Source: Molossus alvarezi (Eukaryota; Chordata; Mammalia; Chiroptera; Molossidae). From it: DNA of 64,000 nt. Below the pieces are notes generated by a model. The model was not told the origin of the DNA. It did not search any database and was given only the letters and a program-made list of their open reading frames with translations. Positions 10,811 to 19,785 of the stretch are shown one piece after another. Every line of letters starts with the position of its first letter. Positions within the stretch are counted from its first letter, which is position 1. Location of the stretch: assembly GCA_037176705.1 (NCBI GenBank), contig CM073887.1, positions 23,067,501 to 23,131,500 on the forward strand, given 5' to 3'. The translations under genes and the position numbers were made by a program.

Positions 10811-11400
10811 AATCTTGAACCATTTGTTTCTCTTGTTCTACACTGTAAGGCAAGTTAACATTCTCCTTTTTCTAATTGTTCCACAATTTCAAGTTTTCAC
10901 TGAATATACTATATGTTTACTCTTGGAGTTTGACATCTTAATAATGAGGAGTATTTGATCACATATAATCTTAATTATGTTAAACAATACCACATGATTC
11001 ACACTTGTGCAGAGTGCTGACAGAATGACAGGCAGTGGGGGCTAATATTATGTTTTTCAGAGCTGATTGGGGAAGGGAAAGGCAGGGCGTTCCCATGTTT
11101 CAGCAGGCACAATGGGATATCTCCTGGTTACTGTGCAGTTCCAGACAATAGATATCTGCTGTCTTAGAGCTTATTGGTTGCAAAGAACAGAAGCCCACTC
11201 AAGTTCACTTAAAATAGAAAGAGACTGAAAAATATAGGATTCAACAGCCAATTTCAGTGACATCAGTGCACCCACAAGGGATTATGGAATGGGCTAAGAA
11301 GTAAAGAATTATGGTCACATTGCCTCCTCTCTTATTCTGACTTTCTCTGTTTCTCTATTTCCTTCTCTTTCATATGGGCCAACATGTATGTATACCGCCA
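10811..11400. other. Unassigned, possible old interspersed repeat
   Basis: At about 11165-11300 the sequence ggttgcaaagaacagaagcccactcaagttcacttaaa resembles a dispersed mammalian repeat whose name I cannot assign. Nothing else recognised. Confidence 0.3.
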
Positions 11401-11414
11401 GACTGGGGAGTTGC

Positions 11415-11652
11415 CCTGGCCGGTTTGGCTCAGCATTTAGAGCATTGGCCCATAGACCAAAGAGTTGTGGGTTCGATTCCAGTCAAGGGTACATACCTCA
11501 GTTGTGGTTCCATCCCCGGCCCTGGTCAGGGTTGTGCGGGAGGCGACCAGTCTCTCTCACATCAGTGTTCCTCTCTCTCCCTCCCTCCCTCCCTCCCTCC
11601 CTCCCACCCTCCCTCCCTCTCTATCTGAAGAGAAATGGGAAAAAAAAACATA
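11415..11652 (+). repeat. VES-type SINE with (TCCC)n expansion
   Basis: Head gccctggccggtttggctcag, B box gggttcgattcc, body with ccccggccctggtcagggttgtgcgggaggc. The C/T region has expanded to a (TCCC)n run at 11575-11620. Three overlapping plus-strand open frames here are artefacts of that repeat. Confidence 0.88.
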
Positions 11653-12459
11653 TCCTTTACTATTTTAAAAACATTTGTATGTAGAGTTTTTTCCTCCCAG
11701 CTGCACCTGCCTGAATGGGAATTCTAAACTGTGTGTGTTGGGGGGCAGGGTACTGGATGTCTGCTGGCCACATTGCTTCACCCCAAAACTTCCCCAAACA
11801 GGAGGATTTACTCCGAAGGACCAAAATTCACCTCAGAAGCCTTCACAAGCCACCTTTCACTCTCTACTGCTGCAATTGGTTGTTCCTCTAGAGATGCACC
11901 CCAGATGTTTGGTCTGTCTCTACTCTTGGCCAAGCTGCCTGAAGGCTCTGTTAGAGGCTGGGGCAGATGGGGTGGGAGTACTAACTGGCATCAGTTCATC
12001 CCCCTATTCCTGCCCCATATCATCCTCCCCACTCTGTGATACCTGTTGAGTCTGAGCCAGGCCTCCCTGGGGTTCTGTTGAGCAGTCTGCCTCCTTGGTG
12101 GCCCCAGGTAGCGGCTTGCCTCTCCCTGTGTCATCTGTCAGCACATTCCTCTTCCTGTCTGTGTTCCAGAGAGTTGTTGAAACCTCTTGTCCACTTAAAG
12201 TTCTGTGCCGGCAGACTTTTTAATCTTAATGGAATTCTTCCGTTTTATTTTTAGACGCTTTCATGTCATGAGGGATTCAGGAGGGACAACGAGGCTGTCA
12301 ACCATCTTGAAATTAAAACCTTATCAAGTTGTTCTTTTAAAAAATAGCATTTGGTTTTTAGTTTTTATTTTACTTTTTAAAATGAGAGCTATATCATACA
12401 CATACACGCACACACATATAAAAGTATATATATCAGCATATGTATGTATCATTTAAAGA
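11653..12459. other. Unassigned sequence
   Basis: Plus-strand frames at 11675-12049 and 11731-12039 overlap in different phases, which argues that neither is coding. No repeat recognised. Confidence 0.35.
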
Positions 12460-13560
12460 AAAATAATAAAGAGAATTTTGGTAGTTACCACATAGTTTGA
12501 GAATGGAATAGTATATTTTCAGAACCTCGAAGCCCCTGTATGTTCTTTCTTGACTGTGTCTTCATCCCCTCTGCCTCCTGTGGTAACCATTACTCTTCAT
12601 TTTACAATCATTCCCTTTCTTTTTAAAAACAAAAACAAAAACATGGATTTGCTTTATGTATATATATCTCTAAATAACATACTGTTCAATTTGAGTTGCT
12701 TTTGCTCTTTGTATAAATGGAATCATACAACCTGTACTCTTCTGAACCTTGCAGGTTTTACTCAAGATTGTTTTTGAGATTCATCCATGTTTATTCATGA
12801 AGCTGTATGTTATTTATTGGACTACTGTAAAGCATTGCATTATAAGAATATACCACACTGAATTATGCTTCCTACCACTGATGGACACTTGTGTGTTAGT
12901 GTAACATTGTGCAGTCGTGAGAAAAATCAGTATGAACATAGCTCCTGTTGCACACGTGCTAGAGTTTCTCTAACGTGTAAACTTGGGAGTGGAAATGTGG
13001 AGTCAGAGTTTATGTGTGTGAGTGGGCAGGATTCGTTTTACTGGGTGGTGACAACTGTGTGCCGGAGTGGTGCTTCCAGGATATTCTACAGTGTGTGAAA
13101 TTGCATGTGCTTGACAGCCCTTGTTGTGATCAGATTTTTAAAAAATAGATTTTTATTGATTTTTAGAGAGAGGGAGGGAGAGAGAAAGAAAACATCGATA
13201 TAAGACCTGGACATTGATTGATGGGCTGCCACCTGTAACCCCGGGCATGTACCTTACCCCAAATCAAACCCGAAATTTTTTGGTGCATGGATGATGCCCA
13301 GCCAACTGAGCCACACCGCGGTATGATCAGATTTAAAAAATTTTTTGTTTGTTTGGGGTGTGAAATCATATCTTATTGTGTGTTTTTAAGAGATGTAATT
13401 TATGTGTAGTATAATTTACCTTATTATGATTTTGATTTTCATTTTCCTGATTATTAACAAGGCTAAAGATATATTTTTATATAGCTATTAACCTTTCATG
13501 CTTTCTGTTCTGTGAAAGTTTGCCATATATTTCCAGTTACTCTTTTCTTATTGACATGGT
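12460..13560 (-). repeat. L1M LINE 3' end, split by a SINE
   Basis: Antisense L1 3' landmarks: cctcctgtggtaaccattactct, gagattcatccatgttt, taagaatataccacactgaattatg, then ccactgatggacacttgtg. It resumes after the SINE at 13138-13323 with L1-like tgaaatcatatcttattgtg and aaggctaaagatatatttt. Old and 5'-truncated. Confidence 0.65.
13138..13323 (-). repeat. VES-type SINE, plain-tail form, inside L1
   Basis: Tail side ttttattgatttttagagagagggagg, head gagccacaccgcgg. Exact TSD tgatcagattt at 13127-13137 and 13324-13334. Confidence 0.92.
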
Positions 13561-13590
13561 GGGTTTTCCTTGTATGTCCTGAATATATAA

Positions 13591-13624
<34 letters not shown>
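13591..13624. repeat. (GT)n microsatellite
   Basis: About 14-15 uninterrupted GT units followed by GCGCGC. Alternating purine-pyrimidine of this kind can adopt Z-DNA. Confidence 0.9.
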
Positions 13625-13625
<1 letters not shown>

Positions 13626-13859
13626 TAAATGCGACAGAATTTTTTTTTTTTTTGCGAGTGGACAGGATTTGGTTTTCTGCAAATATAATTATGGCATTCT
13701 CCTTTTGGTTGTGGTTAATTGTTGACAAAACTGAGAAGTAGTTTTTGGGACACTAAAAGTTTTGAGTCTTTTTTCCTTCCCTCCTCCTAATCTACCCCCA
13801 TTGTGAAACAATTGTGGTTGAAAAAGGATCCTGACAGTCAGTAACTCAGAGTGTTTCCT

Positions 13860-14032
13860 TTGGCGTGCGTGCTGCCGAGTTGGAGCACAGGGCTCTGCTG
13901 ACGCGGACGAGCTTCGGTTGCCAGACCCCCCTGGCCGGCGTGGGCTCAGAGCGGAGCCGGGCTGGGGGAGCCGGGCTGGGAGTGCGGTGCGCATCTCTGC
14001 AGGGCCAGCTCCGGGAGCTGGCTTGACTCTGC
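13860..14032. other. Isolated CpG-rich, GC-rich patch
   Basis: Roughly two-thirds GC with about 15 CpGs in about 165 bp, unlike the AT-rich, CpG-poor surroundings. It includes the duplicated word gagccgggctggg. A minus-strand frame of 116 codons (13689-14039) crosses it, but no initiator context or donor supports a gene. It might be a small CpG island or orphan promoter, an exon, or a GC-rich insertion. It is shorter than standard CpG-island thresholds. Confidence 0.5.
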
Positions 14033-14278
14033 TTAACATAGCGCTGGAATTGAATGTTTCCTAAGTAGGCTTTATAAATGATAGCATTAATCACTGCCCA
14101 TTCTTTTCTCTACTTAACAATGAGCCCTGAAGTTAAGGGACAATTTTCTTTTAAGTGGTGATAGTTTTATAAATTAAAAATGAAATGATTGAAATGGTAG
14201 ATTTTATGTTATGTACCTATACTTCACCACAGTCATAATTTGGAAAAATAAAACAAAACAAAAAACCAAACAAACAGC

Positions 14279-14515
14279 CCTGGCTGGTTTGGTTCAGCTG
14301 TTGGAGGAAGGGCCCGTGGACCAGAGTCTTGGGTTTGATTCCAGTCAAGGGCAGGTACTTCGGTTGCGGTTCGGTACAGGCCCTGGTCCCTGGTCCGGGT
14401 CCTGGGAGAGGCAACCAATCAATGTGTGTGTCTTTCTCCCCCTGCCCCTCTCTTCCTCCCTCCCTCCCACTGTATCTGAAGATAAATGAAAAAGTATCCT
14501 CTGGTGAGGATTAAA
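14279..14515 (+). repeat. VES-type SINE, capped-tail form
   Basis: Head gccctggctggtttggttcag, B box gggtttgattcc, 3' end gtatcctctggtgaggattaaaac. The TSD is obscured by A-rich flanks (caaacaaaca and aaacaaacaaac). A short internal duplication (ccctggtccctggtccgg) lies near 14380. Confidence 0.87.
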
Positions 14516-14940
14516 ACAAACAAACCCAAAAGCTGGAAAGAAAACTTTTTGGGTGCCTTAGGAGTCTAATAAAAGTGACACTAGTGTAGCGTATCTGTTT
14601 GAGTGCAGAGCTGCCTGTCTTCGAAAGTTAATTACTGGTGTATGGTAATTAGCAATATCTCTTTTACATAAGCTGCTTACTTTTTGTCATGAAGAGTCTT
14701 TTAAGAAGTTTTTTTTTTTTTCTGAGTTTTTATAAATTGTGGAGTGAATTTCAAGGATTTTGTTTTCCTTTATCTTCTGTTCATAATACTAGCTATCACT
14801 CTCCCTGTGCTGCAGCCTCCTGGGCTTTCCTTCATTTCCTGTGACCACCATCCTCCTTCCTCAGGGCCTGCCCACAGGTCGTTCTTTTCCCTGTGCCTGC
14901 TTCCACTTATTTGATAGTTTCTAAAAATTGTGCTAAAATG
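14516..14940. other. Unassigned sequence
   Basis: No repeat or exon recognised. Contains a 12-base T-run at 14709-14721. Confidence 0.3.
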
Positions 14941-14944
14941 TACA

Positions 14945-15332
14945 TTTTGGGCTGATTTATACCTCTCCCCACCTCCCAGATTCACGTGTGGAAGCCCTAA
15001 CCTCCAGTACCTCAAAATGTGACTGTATTTGGGGATAGGGTCTTTAAAGAAGTAATTAAGCTAAAAAGAGGTCATTTGGGTGGGCCCTAACTTGATATGA
15101 ATGGTGTCCTGATAAGAAGAGGAGATAAGGACACAAACGGGGCAGATGGAAGACCATGTGAAGACACAGAAGACCGCCACCAACAAGCCAACGAGAGCAG
15201 CCTCAGAGGAAACCGGTCCTCCTGACACCTTGACCTCACACTTCTGGCCTCCACGTTATGAGAAAACAAGTTTCTGTTTAAGCCGCCCAGTCTGTGGAAC
15301 TTTGGTGTGGTAGTCCTAGCAAACAGATATAA
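14945..15332 (+). repeat. MaLR-type solo LTR (MLT1-like)
   Basis: Matches the familiar MaLR LTR in order: gtggaagccctaacctccag, gtgactgtatttggggatagggtctttaaag, gtgggccctaacttgatatg..tcctgataagaagagg, gaagaccatgtgaagacac, cctgacaccttgacctcac, tttctgtttaagccgcccagtctgtgg. An L1M 3' end abuts it on the right. Confidence 0.8.
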
Positions 15333-15334
15333 CA

Positions 15335-16190
15335 CAAAAATAAAATTTACCATTTTAACTGGTGGCATGAAGTACATTTACACTGTTGTACAACCATCAC
15401 CACCATCAAACTCCAGAAGTGTTGTCATTTTGCCACACACAAGCTCCCATCTCCCCTGCCTCTGGAAACTACCATTCTACTCCGGCTCTAGGAATTTGTC
15501 TACTATGGGACCTCATATACATGAGATCATGCAATATATTTTTTTTGTGATGGCTTATTTCACTTTGCACAATGTCTCAAGATTCATCCATGTTGTAGCA
15601 TGTGTGAGAATTTCCCTCCTTTTTATGACTAAAAAATTTTTATTATATGTATATACCACATTAAAAAATGTTTTTATTGATTTTTTTTAGAGAGAGGGGA
15701 AGGGAGAGCGATAGAAACATTGGCGTGAGAGAGAAGTATCGACCAGCTGCCTCCTGCACACCCCTACTGGGGATTGAGCCCACAATCCGGGCATGTGCCC
15801 TCACCAAGGATTGAACCGGACCTCTCAGTCCATGGGACAACGCTCAGTCCACTGAGCTATACCATCTGGGCTGTACCACATTTTGTTTATCAATTCATCC
15901 ATCAATAGACATGTGGGTTGCTTCTGCCTTTTGGCTGTTGTGAATAATGTTGCTATGAATATGTGTATACAAATATCTCCTCAAGAGCCTGCTTTCAATT
16001 CTTTTGAGTATATATCTATAAATGGAATTGTTGGATCATATGGTAATCCTGTTAATTACTATTAAAATTTCTGAGGAAGCACCATATTGTTTTCTATACT
16101 GGCTGTATCATTTTACATTCCCAAGGGTTTGTTTCTCCACATCCTTGTCAACACTTGTTATTTTTTTTTTTATGTACAAGAGACATGGAA
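15335..16190 (-). repeat. L1M LINE 3' end, split by a SINE
   Basis: Antisense L1 landmarks: aaaatttaccattttaactg, acaaccatcaccaccatc, tggaaactaccattctactc, gatggcttatttcacttt, caagattcatccatgttg, then after the SINE gggttgcttctgccttttggctg, ttggatcatatggtaatcc and acatccttgtcaacacttg. Plus-strand open frames over it are antisense L1. Confidence 0.88.
15663..15873 (-). repeat. VES-type SINE, plain-tail form, inside L1
   Basis: Tail side tttttattgattttttttagag, head gagctataccatctgggc. TSD taccacatt at 15654-15662 and 15874-15882 belongs to the host L1, so the SINE is the younger insertion. Confidence 0.93.
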
Positions 16191-16347
16191 TTACTGGATA
16201 TCAAGGCTTTCAGGGATAATGCAATGCTCTTTAGATTTTGTTGGAGAAAGGTGATGATAAAATATGGCTTTTAATTATCACTGGGTTAAGCCAAAGAGTC
16301 AGTTATCAAAGGGTTGTGAAGTGGCATTCACTCGCCTCTTGATTTAG
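16191..16347. other. Unassigned sequence
   Basis: Short unassigned spacer before the candidate exon at 16348. Confidence 0.3.
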
Positions 16348-16446
16348 GTGTATCACCTTGGCGGCTCACCAGGAAGCTTTGGAGTTGTTGGTGTGAAAGA
16401 CTGGCAGGCATTTTTGCTTCCTGTTTGGGCCAGGAACTTCATTCCT
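16348..16446 (+). other. Candidate exon, 99 nt (weak)
   Basis: Acceptor gcctcttgatttag ends at 16347; donor ATTCCT followed by gtaagtag at 16447 is near consensus. Exactly 33 codons are open in phase 0-0, reading VYHLGGSPGSFGVVGVKDWQ then AFLLPVWARNFIP. The peptide looks compact and coding-like, but I do not recognise it. The pyrimidine tract is modest. A perfect 23 bp tandem duplication starts at the donor itself. Confidence 0.2.
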
Positions 16447-16447
16447 G

Positions 16448-16493
16448 TAAGTAGCGTTGGGTCTGCTTGTTAAGTAGCGTTGGGTCTGCTTGT
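16448..16493. repeat. Perfect 23 bp tandem duplication
   Basis: Two identical 23 bp units at 16448-16470 and 16471-16493, each containing aagtagcgttgggtctgctt. No divergence between units suggests a recent duplication. Confidence 0.95.
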
Positions 16494-16894
16494 GTCATAC
16501 AGGACCAGCCATGCCAAATTTTAGGCATTTCTCGCTATAGAGACTCAGTGAAATAGCTCTTTTGCAGGTCTGAAGAGGCTAGTAAGTTTACTTTTTTCTT
16601 CAGGGAAAATTTTTACTTTTCTAAGTGTTTACAGCTGTGTTTGCATAAAACACTCATGCATCTAACAATTGCAGTCGAGTGGAGAAAACAGAGCACGTTA
16701 GGCCTATTCGGCTTGTGGTTGTAGTAAAACAAGAAGCCTGAGAGATGCACAGGTGCTCCTGAAGGGCATTTTTGACTGTAAATGTTACATTGTAACTGCC
16801 TGAAAGATGACAGAGTCAAGGAACTGAACTTCAGTTTGTGTGTAAAAACGGAAAAGTTTATGTGGGTTTATTTATTTTTCCCTTGTCCAGTCGT

Positions 16895-17490
16895 GTGGGT
16901 GTCTCTTCACTCCAACAACAATTCTTGGTGGCTTACAGTGAGTGGCAAAAGAAAGCTCATGCTTTATTGTGGCTTGGGACAGACAGAGACACCTGGTCAC
17001 ATTAGGAGGTCACGTTCCAGTCACTCCCTCCCCCTTTATACCATTCTAAACTCCAGTTCGGTAGATGGTAATTTGACTTGGAAGCAGCTCAGTTTAACAA
17101 TCACAAGTTCACAGCGTTATGCATTAACAGTAGCATCACAGTACCAGTACAATTAATTTTACACAACTCATATTTTTCCTTGTGCAATTTGTACCCTCAC
17201 TGGTTTAAGAATTCACAGTAAACATAATTAAAGCTACTGAAGCCAAAGCATATAAGGATGTTTCCTCTATTATTAGCCAGCCTTCAACATCACTGTAATA
17301 ATAGCGCTTTATCTAAGAACCCTGAAAACTCTGCCAGTGTTTCGGAGGCTTTGTAAACTGAGATAACCACTGCTGTCAAGGAGGGTGGGCAGTTCATCTC
17401 CCGGCAGGCTACTCCTGCCTCATACTGTTGGCTGATTTAATCTTGTTGGACTAGTAAAGCTGGATTAGGAGTCCACAGCCAACATCACTT
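16895..17490 (-). repeat. Possible retroviral-type LTR
   Basis: On the minus strand a TATA element (TATAAAGG, complement of 17033-17040) is followed about 70 nt later by AATAAA (complement of 16961-16966). This spacing is typical of the U3-R region of an LTR. A short U5-like stretch runs on to about 16895. I see no matched TG..CA ends or target duplication, and no second LTR. A 3'-terminal exon with its polyadenylation signal is an alternative. Confidence 0.4.
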
Positions 17491-17716
17491 GCCTTTCTAT
17501 AGGAATGGTGCAAGGAACAGGAGTCCACTCATTGCTTTTTTGAGGTGTGGCCTCCCCCAGGTCTGTCCTTTTACTTTGGAAGTTCAGAGCTGAGGCAGGG
17601 AGAAACCACTTCTCATTCAGTGCTTTGGGTGTTTTCTGAAAGCCTTCAGCATCAGTCCTTATCTCGGTCAGTGGGACCACATCTCGGTCTTTGTTATTCA
17701 CATAAAGCGCTCTGGC
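17465..17716 (-). pseudogene. Unrecognised open frame beside the LTR-like block
   Basis: An open frame of about 84 codons begins after an in-frame TGA and stops at 17465. It contains RALYVNNKDRDVVPLTEIRT near the start and KSNEWTPVPCTIPIERQ near the end, hydrophilic and less low-complexity than most open frames here. I cannot assign it to gag, pol, env or a host gene. It lies just upstream (minus-strand sense) of the TATA/AATAAA block, so it could be a relic of a retroelement or of a terminal exon. Confidence 0.25.
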
Positions 17717-18340
17717 CCCTCAGTGTCATGTCTCTGGTTTCAGGTCTGCAGTTTCTATCCTCATATGCCAGGACACAGGGAAGGGGGGGGGTATGCCATG
17801 TGTTGAGAGAGCTGTGCTCACATTGGTAGAGGTCTGTAAAACAAATGTTACATGCAGCTTCTATTAAACCAGTCTGGAGTATAAGATAGAAGCAGGGAGC
17901 ACATGTAGTAGGGACAGAGCTTATGTGCTATGGAACTGACTCTAGGGAAGGGAGCTGGTCACTAAAGCTCTCAGAAGAGGAAATAAAGGCAAAGCAAATG
18001 AGGAATGCCAGGTCGAAAGCGACTTTCTGCACAATGACTCCTGACTCCTTAAGGGCCTCGGCCCTTTAGGAAATATATCCTGATTCTCCATTAGTATACA
18101 GTATTGTTAAAATATATGAATAAATAGTTTTCATCTGATAATGAAAATTACTTTAATCATATTTACTTCAGATTCTCAGACCAGAGGGTATACAGATTCC
18201 CTAAAGGATAAATTTGAGTTGGGTTCATACAAGATCACTGAATTGTTTATTATGATGATAATTTTGATGGGTCTACCTTTAATTTTGCAGTTATTTTGGC
18301 AATTTCTTGTAACCCTTTTGTTTTCATATTAGAGTATTTG
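17717..18340. other. Unassigned sequence
   Basis: No repeat recognised. A run of nine G lies at 17784-17792. Confidence 0.3.
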
Positions 18341-18352
18341 AAAGTGGCTTTA

Positions 18353-18570
18353 TTTTATTAAAACAATTTTTTTCTTTATTTTTTTAGAGAGAGAGGAAGG
18401 GAGAGGCAGAGATAGAAACATCAATGAAAGAGAACATCGATTGGCCACCTCCTGCATGTCCCCAACTGGGGATCGGGCCCACAACCTGGGCATGTGCCCT
18501 GACCGGGAATCGAACCGGCCACCTCTTGGTGCATGGTCGGCGCTCAACGACTGAGCCACACCGGCTGGGC
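18353..18570 (-). repeat. VES-type SINE, plain-tail form
   Basis: Tail side ctttatttttttagagagagagg, head gagccacaccggctgggc. Near-exact TSD aaagtggcttt (18341-18351) and aaatggcttt (18572-18581). Confidence 0.9.
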
Positions 18571-19570
18571 TAAATGGCTTTCTTTTAAAGATAATCTTTT
18601 CCAGGATAGACTTTTGTGAATGATTGGACAGGGAGACTTTCTAATAAATTAAATAGAAATTATGATTGTTTAATTTTATATCAATAAATCTCTGTAACAG
18701 GTAAATAGCTTTACAGTCTTATAATGTTTATTTTTTTTGTACATTTTACAGTGTATTTTTTCCAGAAATGATGTATGTTATTAAGAAGGTGTGTATTTCT
18801 TAATTACTAGTTATCTCTTTTTATCATTAATGGAAAATCTAAGTTAGAAAGAAAAGAGAAATATTAGATGTCAGACAACTTAATTTTTTTGGTATGTACA
18901 AAGCTAGAGGTGAATTTCAGATCTTGACCTCCGACAGGTGCATTTGGAACAAGAAGTTGCCTGGGAAATGACCTCCTGCACCTAGGGAAGAGCCTGGCTT
19001 TTGAAGTATGTCTTCTGATCTGCCACTATTATATTTGCTCTGGCCATTTGTGCCAGACCAGGAAGGCTACCAGTGGGATTCTGTGTTTGGGGAGACCCTT
19101 AGGAATCCTCTGTGGTTTGGAAGTTGTTACTGTCCATAAAACTACAAAGTAGAGTATGTGCCTTTTGACTGATTGAGGGGTCTTAACCTTTCTGGAAATT
19201 GATGGCTCCTTGGTTTTTTTTTTTTTTAAAGGCATTGTTTTTATATAATGTCTAACTGACCTAATTCTATAATGCCTTTGTTTAAAATAAAAAATCCGTG
19301 TAGCTCTGCAACCTTTTGTTTGGGGAGAAAGGGTGTCATAAACGCAGGGACCAGACAGTTTCATGACAATATGAGAGTCTAAGGAGGAGTGATGAGGACT
19401 GTGATCGACTGGAGAATGCTTACCTCTCCAAAGGCAATGAAAGAACAACAAACGAACGACATTGTGACAGCCAAACAGAAAGTCCAGATCTGGCCTGAAG
19501 CCTATAAGTTTGTGTCTGGTCATGCCAGTTATCCCTATAACAATAACAGCAGTTGAGTAGCAGTCTCATG
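18571..19570. other. Unassigned sequence
   Basis: No repeat recognised. The 164-codon minus-strand frame at 19029-19523 crosses a T-run of about 15 (giving PLKKKKTKEPS) and shows no domain. I regard it as chance. Confidence 0.35.
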
Positions 19571-19571
19571 G

Positions 19572-19785
19572 CGGTAAAAATAGCTAACAACTTTTGACAG
19601 TTGACTCTGTGCCAGGCACATGCTTGATCTCAGTCTGTCTCCACCAGAAAGGTAAATACTCTTATTATCCCATCTTAGAGGTAAAACGGAAGCTTAGAGA
19701 GGTTATTTGCCCATGTCACAGAGGTGGTAAGTGGCAAAGTCAAGGCCAGGTTTGTCTGACTCTGGGTCTTGAGCTCTGTGGTGTG
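19572..19785 (-). repeat. MIR SINE
   Basis: Antisense MIR in order: tgtgccaggcacatgcttg, actcttattatcccatcttagaggtaaaacggaagcttagagagg, gcccatgtcacagaggtggtaagtggcaaag, gtctgactctgggtcttgagctctg. Confidence 0.8.

Noticed and set aside
13689..14039. 116-codon minus-strand frame over the CpG-rich patch
   Set aside because: GC-rich DNA has few stop codons; no start context or splice support. The patch itself is kept as a finding.
19029..19523. 164-codon minus-strand open frame
   Set aside because: Runs through a T-tract (poly-Lys stretch) and has no recognisable domain.
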